64,000 nucleotides of DNA from Prorocentrum cordatum (lineage: Eukaryota > Sar > Dinophyceae > Prorocentrales > Prorocentraceae): NCBI GenBank assembly GCA_963575745.1, contig CAUYUJ010015010.1, positions 272,335 through 336,334 of the forward strand. The letters are read 5' to 3'. Of the stretch, positions 43,906 to 54,985 are shown piece by piece. The notes beneath the pieces were generated by a model. It ran no database searches. It saw nothing but the letters and a program-made list of their open reading frames with translations, and was not told the DNA's origin. How positions within the stretch are numbered: the stretch's first letter is position 1; each line of letters opens with the position of its first letter. Position numbers and translations under genes: made by a program.

Positions 43906-44373
43906 ATGGAATCTGCTGCTCAGAAGCACGCCCCTCCTTCACCCACGTCGGCCACCACTCGCCTGCCTTGTCACGATGAAACGACGGGATGTACCCTTCT
44001 GGATTCGGGGAAGACTTCTTCTCCTCCGTGTCTTTGCCCTTGCTCTTGGTCGCGCTGCCCGCGGCCGCACCGTTGGCCTTCGCCTCCTTCGCGCGCTTCT
44101 TGACCAACTTCTGGACCCAGGGAGGCAGACCCAATTGCTTCTCTTCGAGCTTATCTAGCACCCTGCGGGATGAGCCGATAGCCCACTTCACGATGTTTTT
44201 CTGCTCCGTCAGCTCCTTCTGAATGGCGTTCTTCCTGAGCAACGTGTTGACCAGGCGACTCCTGTAGTAGTTGGCGCTCTTGCCGATTGGCACCAAAGTC
44301 TCGCTGTAGACGGCCCGCGCACGGGAAGAACCCTGCTGATATGCACGATGCTTGAACCAAGCAATGGCTACGG
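43826..44373 (-). CDS. Uncharacterised basic protein fragment beginning with a relic spliced leader
   Basis: A frame without an ATG runs from the spliced-leader-like sequence through IAWFKHRAYQQGSSRARAVY, SANYYRSRLVNTLLRKNA, KNIVKWAIGSSRRVLDKLEE, a Lys/Ala-rich stretch (LVKKRAKEAKANGAAAGSAT) and WWPTWVKEGRASEQQ, ending at 43,826 inside the 93-bp repeat. It looks coding (charged helices, no low complexity except the K/A part), but I do not recognise the family. Because the leader is directly joined to it, it may be a reinserted cDNA. The lack of an ATG means it is a fragment or that the real start lies elsewhere. Confidence 0.45.
44351..44373 (-). other. Relic dinoflagellate spliced leader (DinoSL-like)
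   Basis: The minus strand reads CCGTAGCCATT, then GC, then TTGGTTCAAG. The dinoflagellate spliced leader is CCGTAGCCATT followed directly by TTGGCTCAAG (plus one variable 5' base). Twenty of 21 leader bases match, with a two-base insertion. Chance similarity of this length in 128 kb of strand is very unlikely. Embedded leaders mark mRNAs that were reverse transcribed and reinserted. Confidence 0.65.
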
Positions 44374-44520
44374 GCACGTGGTTTGTTTACGATTGTTTGG
44401 CGGGGGGGTGGGCCATGAGGTGGAGCTCCCTGTGGGGCGCGATCCTCGTAGGGTGCGTGTCGATAAGACGAATGCACCCCCTCCCTGCGCGGCCACCGTT
44501 TCGTGTTGAATATGGGGCGC

Positions 44521-44725
44521 GCGCCCCCCCCCCCCCCCCCCCCCCATTGGCAACAGAGCAGACGCATTTAAGTGCGAACTGCTCGCGACACGGCACCGCG
44601 GACACACACACCCCATCAACACAGCTCGGGATGCGACGTTGTGTCACCGCGCCGAACCCCCGTCGCGCAAGCGGCTCGGGCGAAGGGTGGAGGTGCAAAG
44701 GTGCGGGGGGGGGGGGGGGGGGGGA
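44521..44725. repeat. Homopolymer runs (C)n and (G)n
   Basis: A C-run at about 44,524-44,545 and a G-run at about 44,704-44,723. Similar G- or C-runs occur at 33,360, 33,602, 57,400 and 58,404. From 44,380 to 45,490 no gene is recognised; 45,310-45,470 is a (CCTCCCCCT)n tract. Confidence 0.8.
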
Positions 44726-45493
44726 GAAGCGAGCGGGCGGGATGCTGAGACGGGAGAGAGCAGGTGCTCCGTGAGGACTGAACAAGGTATCAGGTGCACG
44801 ACGGGGCACTGAAAGAGATGAGGGAGCCAACAAGATGGAGACGTGACGATGCCATAAACACCAACAGTGCCAGTGATCACGGCCATCCCTGCCGATCAGA
44901 AGCACCCCTTCATGCATGCATCACGGAGGCAATCCCGAGAAACCAACACTGACACGACGCGTAGAACTCCTGGCACGGGCTCATTTTCACTTCACCTTTC
45001 CTACCATGCGATCTTCTCCTCGCTGCAGCCACCTCCCTCGGCACCGCGCCCCTCTGCGCAGCGCCCGCCGTGCTACACACCGCGCCGCGCCGTGCCCATC
45101 GGGGCTGGCAGGGCGCGGGGCCTAAGCTGTAGTGGCAACAGCTGGCTGAGCGAGGCACCCCTGTCGCAGGCGAAACTTCTCGCTAGCAAACTCGGGAGCC
45201 TGCAAAACAGAAGCAACTTCCGCACCACAAGTGCACGATACAACATTCCATGAACTGTCTACTCGAAGGCTTCCCACTAGAGGGGAGGAACAGCTCGAGT
45301 TGTTTTTCATGCGGGTCTCCTCCTCATCCTCCCCCTCCCTCCTCCCTCCTCCCACTCCTCCCCCTGCTCCTCCCCCTCCCTCCCCTCCGCCTCCTTCCTC
45401 CCGCTCCTCCCCCCTGCTCCTCCCCCTCCCTCCTCCTCCCCCTCCCTCCTCCTTCTCCTGCCCCAGCTTCCAAGTTGCTTCTGGTAGAGCGAC

Positions 45494-48400
45494 CTACTGC
45501 TCGCACTTCGTGCGTTTGAGGCCTTTGGCCCGCTTTGGCTTGACGGGCTCAGCTGGCTGCTCCGCTGCCGCGTCGGAGCCGCCGCCGCCGCCGCCTACCT
45601 CAGGAGCGCCAGCGCTGGCGCCCGTCCCGTCCTCCTGCTTGCTCTTGGTCGCCGAACTCGCCCCCTCCGTTGTGGCAGCGTTCTTGGGCGGCGGCGTCTG
45701 CTGCACGGAGGTGGCCTTGGCAGACTTGCCAGCCACCGATGCGGTGTCATCGGCGCCGCCGCCCTCGGCCGCGACGGTCTCCAGCTCGTCCCAGAAACCC
45801 TTGGGGATGTCAGGGCTCTTCGCCTTGTTCTCTGCCACGAAGTCCCTGGCGCGCTTGGGCCCGCCAGGGTCCTGGCGCAAGCCCGCCAACATCATGATGC
45901 CCTTGGTCATGGTGATCACCTGCTTCGTCTTCCCCTGTATGGCTGATCAATGAATGCGTGGCCAATTCGGCTGGGCAGTCGATCGGGGCACTCCCGTTGA
46001 GAAGATCAGGATTAGGAGGAGCAGGAGAAAGATGGGAAGGTTGAGCTGTGCTAAGTAGGGAGTGCCCGACGGACAGGCCAACCACGATGGGGCCCCGCGA
46101 ATCCATTGAACACCCAGGGCCATGCACGCCATGGCAACGGCGACGCTCTCCGAAGTGAGGTCGTGGTGCTGGATGCTCGGGGTCAGCTCCATCAACACGC
46201 CCGCCCTCGAAAGCCACCGCAAATGTTTGTGAATGGTGTTGTACCACTCCACGATCTTCTCCAAGTTGTTGAACTGCTTGGTCGCCAGCTTCTCGTTGAG
46301 CGCGCCCGTCTGCTGGTCCATGACGGCGCTCCAGTCGGGCAGGGTCTTCTTGCACTCAGCGGCGTCTTTCATGACGATATCCGCAAGGCGCTTCAGCAGC
46401 TCCGCCCTGCAGAAACCTGACAGCACAGACATTCCCTTAGCCCACTGCCTCACGGATTGGACGGTAAAGGGGGCTGCGAAGCCCAGGCACTCGAGCGAAT
46501 GTATCTCCTTCGAGGACATCAGGTCGTGAATCCTCACCAGCGCCTTCGCCAACAAAGTCTGGGCGTGCACGAAGGGACCGAACACGCGCGCGATGTCCGT
46601 ATCATTCAGGTCCTTAGCGCCCTTGATATTCACGAACACGTTGTGATGCGCCACCGCCGCGATGGCCGTGACGTCCTTGACGTTAGTGATCATCTTCAGG
46701 TAGGAGACGGCGGCATCCGCTGGCAGCCGCTTGTCACCATCGCTGGTACTCACGCCTGAGATGCTGAAGGATGCGAGGCCACTCGCCTCCAGGAAAGCGA
46801 CCAAGTCTGAGAGGGCCTTGTAGTGCGTCGATGCCTGCAGCGCCTCCTCGTCTGCGCGGCCGCCGTCCACGAAGGTAACCCCAGGATGGAAGAGGTCCTC
46901 CATTGGCGTGGAAGCCGTGACCAGCTTCCCGAACGCAGCGTCACCGTTGCCCTCCGCAACCACATCCTCGCTCACGCTCACGATGGCGAAGGTCAGGGAC
47001 GGAGCGATGTCCACCATGCGCTCTGCCACGAACCTGTCGGAGCAGGCGGTGTAGATCTGCGAGCCTGCGCAGACATCACCCCGAATCCCCGCACCTGGCC
47101 CACTCCGATTTCCCCGCCGTCCTGAAACCCAGGCCCCGAAGCCAACACCCTGGTGCAGTTTCACGCAGGCCTCCCAAAACACCGAAACCGAAAATCGAAC
47201 ATCAAAAAACCATGCAGTTCGACAAATGCCCCAGGCCCGGCGAGTGGAAATGGGGGGGTGATGCCAGTGGAGCCTGCGACGTCCTTGAACTCGCAGAAGG
47301 TGGCGCCGATTGAATTCACGCGGTCCTTGTCGGCCACAACGCAATCGACCGACTGCTCGAGTTTGTTCGACCAGTGCTCGCCGTCCATGAAGCGCTGGAG
47401 GCCAGCGAGCTTTATGATGATATTCGTGAACTCCTCGCGCCCAGTAGCAGTCGAGAAATCAGCGCGCGCACCAGCCAGGTCCATGCAGTGCTTCTGGTAG
47501 ACAGCCATATCGGTGATCACGGTCTTGACGTGGGTAAGCTCGACCTCGTACGTGATGGGGTTCGTAGTCTTGTGGTCTTCGCCGAGCTCGGAGATGAAGA
47601 TGTCGCCCATGCGCTGGATTGCCAAGTTCCTGCACTTCAAGTAACGGTCGTAATAGTCCTTCAGGGCGTCGGCGAAGCGCGGCAATGTGGCCAGCAGCTT
47701 ATTGAGCCTCGTATTGTATAACTCCAACTCCTGATCGATCTCCCGCTGACGCTCCTGTTTCGATTCAGCCGACTCAGACTCTTGTGGTTCGGAGCCCATG
47801 ATGGTCTCCATCAGCAGGTTGCCCATCCGCCCGCTGGTGGATCCCACGCATGCCCAGTAGACCTCCGTAATCATGTACTTAGCGACCTCGAGGATCTCGA
47901 AGCTGTTCGCCAAATTTTCCACGAAGAACGAGACGTTCTCCTGCGCGCACGCTGAAGTCCAGGTCGAAAGTGCCGCCCACGCACCCGTGAAGAAGGGGCC
48001 AATGCCTCCGAAGAAGAACACGAGATCCATGCCGCAGCCGTCCATGGCCTTGTCGGCAATGTTATGCAGCGCGCTGATCTTCCATCCCTGCGGGTCGTCG
48101 AAAAGAGCGCTGAAATGGGATTCAAAAGAATCCGAGCATGTTTTGAAGTTCGTTGTCGCCGTCTCGTCCTCGATGCTCTGATTCACGTGAAGCCGACTGG
48201 ATTCCATCAGGAACTTCGGAGCTGGGTAAGCACACATCGATCTCGCAAGCTCCGAAGCTGGGGTGCTTGGCTGCTTCACCTGCTCGGCGATCGCCCTCCT
48301 GGCCTTTCTCGCTAAGGCAGTGGAGGGCCTGACCTTCTCCATGGTGTATGCGCACCTGGCGACCACGAGCGCGCTCTTCAGCACCTATGGGGCCAAGATT

Positions 48401-50293
48401 AGTCTGCCCGAGGTTGGGTAGGGGCACGACGAGGTTGGCGAGGAACTCCTCCTCGTACTCCTCATCCTCCTCCTCCTGCTCCAGCTCCTCCTCCTCCTCC
48501 TCCCCCTGCTCTGCCTCCTCCCCCTCCTCCTCTTCTTCCTCCCGGAGAATCCTCCTCCTCTCCTTCCTCCCGGAGAATCCTCCTCCTCATATCTCCTCCT
48601 CCTCCTCCTGCTCCTCCTCCTCCTCCTCCTCCCTCCCCTCATCCTGGAGCGTCCTCCTCCTCCTCCTCCTCTTCCTCCTCATCCTCCTCCTCGTCCTACT
48701 CCTCCTCCTCCTCCTCCTCCCCCCTCCTCCCCATCCTACTCCTCCCCCTCCTCATATTCCTCCTCCTCGTCCTCCCTGTCCTCCTCATCCTCATCCTACT
48801 CCCCCCCCAGGGCGAGAGTGATTTGGGCAACAACCCACCTCGGCGAAAGTGTCGTCCTCCACGGACGTCTCGATCTGCTTCTCCTTCTCGGACCAGAACT
48901 TGACTATCTCACTGAGCTCATTGATGATGCTGTTGGCCTTGGCGGTGTCCCGAACGTCGGCCTCGCTGAGGCCGCCCAGCCAAGAACGGATGTTGTCCGA
49001 GACCATCGTAGACAAGTAATAGAGCGCCGTCTGACCCTTCACCACTTTTCCCTGCGTGTCGAGCGTGGCTCGCTTGCGCTTCGGCTTCTTCTGCGGCGGC
49101 TCGGCGGCGGCCGACGCTGTGTCCTCCACCTTCACTACCGCCTCGCTCGTTGCGGTCTCTGTCTTGACGCACGTGGAGATGATGAGCTCCCTCAGCGCCA
49201 CCATGTGCTGAAGCGTGCCTGCGTCGAACAGGCGCACCGCCGCCGAGACGGAGCCCTGCTGAGCGGCCATCCCTCTGAAGATCGCATAGGCGAAGGTGAT
49301 GTTCAGCTCGTCGTTCATGAAACCGTTGACTGTAAGGTGGTAGCCCAATAACACAGAGAGAGGCGTCAACATGGAATCGAGGGCGCGGTCATCTGAAGCC
49401 TCCCCCCACTGTTTGATACCCTTGTGCAACTCGATCACTGCCTTCACGCGCACCATCAACTGCTTGTAGGCCGCCTGGACGTCGTAGGGTGCCTTATTCA
49501 GGATGTCCGCCTCGCCTCGGTTCTCCAACCTCCTGGCAAGGGAATGGATTGTACCGAGGACAATGTCTGCGAACCAAGTCGGGGAGCACATCTTGTCAGC
49601 GTAGCTGTTGACCGTGGCTCTGATCCTGTTGAAGTTGGCGAACGCTGCCCCTGCTGGCAGCGGTTCCGCCACAGACAAGGGGCTGACCCTGCGGTCGTCG
49701 TCGTCGAGCAAACCCCCATGCTCGCCATCAAGCATCGGTTCATGCTCAGGCTCAGCCGCCGCCGAAGCGTTCTCACCGTCATCGCCCTCCGCACGCGCGT
49801 CCACGGGGTCCACGGGCATGGCCATTGCGCCCATGGCCAACGGAGGTGGTGCGACAGACGTATGCGCCAACATCTCGACCATCTTCATGCCCATCGCCTT
49901 GAACTCCGCCTTGATCGTCCCTGCGTGACGGTCGGCGTCCGTCTCCTCAGCGCCCTCGGCGACGGCGACCTGCTCCTCGCCGACGGCGGCGCCTTCGCCG
50001 CCGCCCATCGGGGCGTCCTCAGGGGCGCCCACACTGCCCTCATCCTTGGGGGCGACGGCGCCCGCGGCAGGGCTGATGTCCTCGCGGCTGAAGTGCTCCC
50101 TGGAGGAGCCGAGGCGTTTGAAGTTGTCCTTCGGCGGCGACATGTTGACCATCAAGGCGTCGCCGATCTCGGGCAGGTCGTCGGCAACCGAACCCGACAG
50201 CGTAAACGACTCGTTGCTCCGCGGGGCCATGCGGGACCCGTCGAAAGGGTGGACCTCGCGGGTCCCGCTCGCGCTGCCACTGCCACTGGCCAT
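45494..50293 (-). CDS. Four-exon gene for an uncharacterised 1,314-aa protein
   Basis: Exons: 50,293-48,839, 48,384-47,274, 47,064-46,112 and 45,919-45,494. They join in frame (3,945 nt). Introns: GT-AG (48,838-48,385, filled with GGA repeats), GC-AG (47,273-47,065, with GCAG/GCTC repeated at both boundaries) and GT-AG (46,111-45,920). ATG 50,293 follows a CGGACAG acceptor-like site. Residues 1-220 are low-complexity and acidic. The central part is helical (FNRIRATVNSYADKM, WFADIVLGTIHSLARRLEN), with a basic nuclear-localisation-like KKPKRKR near residue 403. Exons 2-3 are helical throughout, and the C terminus is Ala/Lys/Gly-rich (KPKRAKGLKRTKC). No known domain is recognised; a nuclear or transposon-related role is only a guess. 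Confidence 0.7.
48430..48800. repeat. (TCC)n array forming the body of an intron
   Basis: Minus-strand (GGA)n fills intron 1 of the 1,314-aa gene, a clear example of a microsatellite intron. The insert in the b558 gene at 40,044-40,210 is of the same kind. Confidence 0.85.
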
Positions 50294-50599
50294 GGCGAAG
50301 TAGACTGTCCGACTCGTGTCCTTACGGTAGGGGTTGCAGGCGCTGCAGTCGGGACTCAATCACAATCCCTTGATCCACACGCACAGAAACTGTTTAAGAA
50401 GGGGGCTGGGCAAAGGCCCCCCCTCATGCCAACGCAATGTTGCCTGCTATCGCGCACGGGCCTTGTGACCAGAGCAACCCCCATGAGAACCCTGCGGGGG
50501 TGCCTACATGCACCACAGAAGCCTGTTCACAATGCCTGAGGACACCACGGTGCCTGTAGAGCACCTCACACACCCAAGGGGCACCGCGTTACTGGTGTG

Positions 50600-50822
50600 T
50601 ACGTGTGTGACAACTCTTGTGAGCACCACGCAGCCTGTGAACACCACGCAGCCTGGTTGTAACCCACGTAACCGAGTTGTGAGCCTGTGAGCACCACGCA
50701 GCCTGTGAACACCACGCAGCCTGGTGGCGATAACTCTTGTGAGCTTGTGAGCACCACGCAGCCTGTGAGCACCACGCAGCCTGTGAACACCACGCAGCCT
50801 GTGAACAAAACGCAGCCTAGTG
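50600..50822. repeat. 18-mer minisatellite GTGAGCACCACGCAGCCT
   Basis: About ten copies with A/G variation (GTGAACACCACGCAGCCT), in places separated by TGGTNNNAACTCTTGTGAGC. It lies upstream of the 1,314-aa gene. From 50,825 to 51,450 there is GGA-rich sequence without a recognisable gene. Confidence 0.85.
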
Positions 50823-51454
50823 TATCATACAGTGTATCCGAGTTTGCAGATCGAATGGGCCTGACGGAAAGACGGTGAGTAGTGGGGGAGGAGGGAGGAC
50901 GACGGTGATGGGAAAGAAGTAGGGTTTGGCAGGGTCCTGGCAGCGGGATGCAGGAGGATTGCAGCGACGAGTTCCCCCCCCCTCTCGACCAGCGACACCG
51001 TTTGGGGGTCGCTTTGGGCCCGTAGGCCTCGTCCCGTTTTGGGGCTCGTCCCGTTTTGGGGCTTGTTTTGTTGCCGGTCGGTTTCGTCCTGTTTTGGGGC
51101 TCTGCAGGTGCTTGTATCTGGGGGTCGTCTCGAGCGGGTGCCTGGTCTATGGGAAATTGTGAGGAAGTCTCGCCGTGGAGGGGGTGGAGGGAGGAGGAGA
51201 GAGGGGGGGGAGGGGAGCAGCAGGAGGAGGGGGGAGCAGGAGAGAGAGATGGAGGGGAGGGGGTGGAGGGAGGAGGATGAGGAGCAGGAGGAGGGGGGAG
51301 CAGGAGAGAGAAGTGCCTGCCCGCCCCAGGCGGTGATGTGGTTCTACGCCGAGGAAGCACCCCAGACGCCCCAAAAACAGCCCAACGAGGACCTCAAGAC
51401 GCCCAAGATTGACCCAAGAGGCAAAAAGAGGGTGGGAGGAGGGACAAACCATAT

Positions 51455-51650
51455 CACGCATGCTATGCTATGCTATGCGCTATGCTATGCTATGGTATGC
51501 TATGTGATGCTGAGCTGTGATGCGCTATGCTATGCTATGCTAGGGTATGCTAGGCTGCGCTATGTCATGCTAGGCTATGCTGCACTATGCTATGCTGCGC
51601 TATGCTATGCTATGTTGCGCTATGCTATGCTATGCTATCACGTGTTGAAG
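51455..51650. repeat. (TATGC)n pentanucleotide array
   Basis: TATGCTATGC units with GCGC and AGG interruptions over about 190 bp. Confidence 0.9.
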
Positions 51651-51714
51651 GGGGATGAGAAGGAGAGGATGCGTTTTACATACAAGCCTACGATTATGGC
51701 ACTAAGACTCCATG

Positions 51715-53185
51715 GGACAACCCAATGTGATGTTCCCCAACCATCCTGTGTTGGGCCCTCGTTTTGCAAGAGACAGCGCCCCACGTCCCACCTCCTCTCC
51801 TCCTCCTCAGCATCATCATCACCACCCCATCGTCATCACCACCCATCGTCATCATCACCCACACCCAAATCGGCACACCCCTCACACGGTTCGTGGCCCC
51901 ATAGGGAGCTCCACCGAAGGCCCCAGTGCCTGCGTCCGCATGGCACCACCGCACCCAATTCGGCACAACCCTCACACGTCTCGTGGCCCCATAGGGAGCT
52001 CCACCGAGGGCACCAGTGGCTGCGTCCGCATGGCACCACCGCACCCAATTCGGCGCACCCCTCACACGGTTCGTGGCCCCAGAGGGAGCTCCACCGAAGG
52101 CCCCAGTGGCTGCGTCCGCATGGCACCACCGCACCCAATTCGGCGCACCCGTCACACGGTTCGTGGCCCCATAGGGAGCTCTACCGAAGGCACCAGTGGC
52201 TGCGTCCGCATGGCACCACCGCACACAGTTCGGCACATCCCTCGCACGGTTCGTGGCCCTTAGGGAGCTCCACCGAAGGCCCCAGTGGCTGCGTCCGCAC
52301 GTGGGTTCGTGGCCCTCCACCGTGCGTCCGCACACCACCGCACCCAATTCGGCACACCCCTCACACGGTTCGTGGCCCCATAGGGAGCTCCACCGAAGGC
52401 CCCAGTGCCTGCGCCCGCATGGCACCACCGCACCCAATTCGGCACAACCCTCACACGTCTCGTGGCCCCATAGGGAGCTCCACCGAAGGCCCCAGTGGCT
52501 GCGTCCGCATGGCACAACCGTACCCAATTCGGCACATCCCTCACACGGTTCGTGGCCCCAGAGGGAGCTCCACCGAAGGCCCCAGCGCCTGCGTCCGCAT
52601 GGCGCCAGCGCACCCAATTCGGCACACCCCTCACACGTCTCGTGGCCCCATAAGGAGCCCCACCGAAAGCCCCAATGGCTGCGTCCGCATGGCACCACCG
52701 CACCCAATGCGGCACACACGTCACACGGCTCGTGGCCCCATAGGGAGCTCCACCGAAGGCACCAGTGGCTGCGTCCGCATGGCACCACCGCACCCAATTC
52801 GGCACACCCCTCACACGCCTCGTGGCCCCCACAGGGAGCTCCGCCGAAGGCCTCAGTGGCTGCGTCAGCATGGCACCACCGCACCAACTTCGGCACACCC
52901 CTCACACGCCCCGTGGCCCCATAGGGAGCTCCACCGAAGGCCCCAGCGGCTGCGTCCGCATGGCACAACCGCACCCAATTCGGCACACCCCTCACGCGGT
53001 TCGTGGCCCCATAGGGAGCTCAACCGAAGGCCCCAGTAGCTGGGTTCGCATGGCACCACCGCACCCTGTTCGGCACACCCCTCACACGGTTCGTGGCCCC
53101 ATAGGGAACCTCACCGAAAGTGGCACCCACAATGAGACATTCGCATCTGCAGTTGGTTGGGTCATTCGCCAGGCTTTTTTGTATT
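51715..53185 (+). repeat. 90-bp minisatellite array 2 (left arm of large inverted repeat)
   Basis: About fourteen units of the same core as array 1 (CGTGGCCCCATAGGGAGCTC, CACCGAAGGCCCCAGTGGCT), but with GCATGGCACCACCGCACCCA in place of the CACCCCCCAT block. The 90-bp spacing is visible at 51,931, 52,021 and 52,111. The left flank has CCAACCATCCTGTGTTGGGC and the right flank has GGTTGGGTCATTCGCCAGGC; both are shared with array 1. Open frames of up to 666 codons are a consequence of the 90-bp period. Confidence 0.9.
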
Positions 53186-54985
53186 CTCTGGCCCCAAGAG
53201 GCGATCGCCTCGACGTGGAATATATCCAACGCATGCAAACGACATCGTGCGCGCGCAAGCGCGCGCCGATCGCCGCCGCTGTCAGTTCCACCATCGCTAA
53301 GTGGAAATGCGGAGACGTCCGACACGGGGGGAGGTTTGCCTGATGGAGGTGTCATTCCAGAACACCATTGGGATGCACAACACATTTGGGCGGAAGCGAT
53401 GCTCATCTGATGCAGCTGATCGCATGGATGTCGACGCAAAGCTGGACACCGAACGGAAGATGCATCAGGCTGAAGGTCGAGACATTGGCGCGGTGATGCC
53501 GAGCACTGCACAGGCAACGTCTACACCGCGTTCACGCGACGGGAACCGCGCGCAGAATGCCCAAGCGCTGACTATGCGATATCAAGATGCTGTCTTGTAT
53601 ATGGCCAAGCGACGGAGGAGTCCTGAGTCCAAGTGCAATTGTGTCGCGACGCCAATGAGAGACGCCCAGTCGCCGACGAAAGGCGTATGGCACGGCCTGC
53701 GTACTTTGCGATGAAAGGCAACGCGCGGGAGAAGCCAGGGGCGCACGTGACGTCTTCATAATTTATAATAGCCAATGGATGATCACCTGCATGGTGCCAG
53801 GATGGCCATCCAACCTGATGGGCAAGAGGTCGCATGTGGGTGGTGGCAATTGAATGCTCACGCTATGTATATTCGTCGGCCACACCGTTCTCAATTTATT
53901 GAATTGGCGCCCTGGCAATGTTTAGATGGCGCTTACGCAGCCAAAGCCGCAGCAATCACACCGCTGCTATTTCGAGCCGCGATGGGCGGGCTGCGAACGC
54001 AAGAAGTCGCGCGCGCCGCCCGTCATGCGGGCGGCCGTTGGCGTCGCGCGCGATGCGCCGACGTGGCGCGGCATAGGCCCGCGCCTGCACTCAGCGGTGA
54101 GCGGCCCAAATCGCGCGCTTATGGCGCCGCCAGCGGGGTCGAGGATGGCGCTTTGCATCGCAGCGGTGGATCCAAACTGCGCGATTGAGTGGCCGCGCAA
54201 GGAGCGACGCTGCGAGCGTATGTCGCCAAGCCATGAGCAAAAGGAGACCAGCAAGAGGCCAAGCCGTGCGCAAAAGGGCACCTTCAACACGCCGTGGGCG
54301 CAGCAAGAGGAGCACAGTCGGTCGGCGTTTTCCAGAAGCAAGACGGCGGCGGCAGAGCAACGCGCAGAGGCGTAGTCAACACGACAGAGCAACACGCACA
54401 GGCATAGTCAACTCGTTTAGTCAAGACGAGAGCGAGCACAGACGCATAGTCACCTCGAGTAGGCAAGACGAGGACGGGCGCACGGACGCGCGCCAACTCG
54501 AGTAGTCAAGAGCAGAGCAGCGCGCAGACGCGTAGTCAAGAGCAGGAGCAGCGCGCAGACGCGCAGTCGAGAGCATGTCGCACAACGCACAAGCCGAAAT
54601 CATGGCGCAGACGAGCGGTCGACGCAGACGGTGCCGCAGAGCCGCCGCTAAGAGCAACTCTCTGAGCCGCATGCAAAAGCTCGCGCATCGCGCTGGCAAA
54701 AGCATCCTTTGCCATAAGCGAACCACGCCTCGCAGTGACCTGGGCGCCAAGGTGAGTGCTCCGTGACCTGGCGACGCGGAGCGGAACGAGCAACGGTGGT
54801 CGGGGTCGGGCTGCGCCAGCAGCGAGAGAAGATCGACATGGCGTGCGAGTTGAAATCAAATAAAGGGAAGCTGGGGGCGGTGCCTTGTCCTTCCGCTGCG
54901 CCGTGAAGCCGAAGTGCTCGCTGAGACCTGCGGCGGGATGCAGCTGGGGCTCCTGCGGCGGAAAGTGAACTGGTCGGGGAAGCAT
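53185..54985. other. Spacer between the inverted minisatellite arms; no recognised gene
   Basis: Short frames only. 54,370-54,575 contains a minisatellite of roughly 30-45 bp with GTAGTCAAGACGAG and GCAGCGCGCAGACGC words. No domain is recognised. Confidence 0.55.

Noticed and set aside
51039-53039. A 666-codon open frame, with others of 430-740 codons at 13.3-15.5 kb and 54.5-57.3 kb
   Set aside because: The 90-bp unit is a multiple of three, so frames stay open on both strands. The peptides are the unit translated repeatedly and the frames enter simple repeats at their ends.
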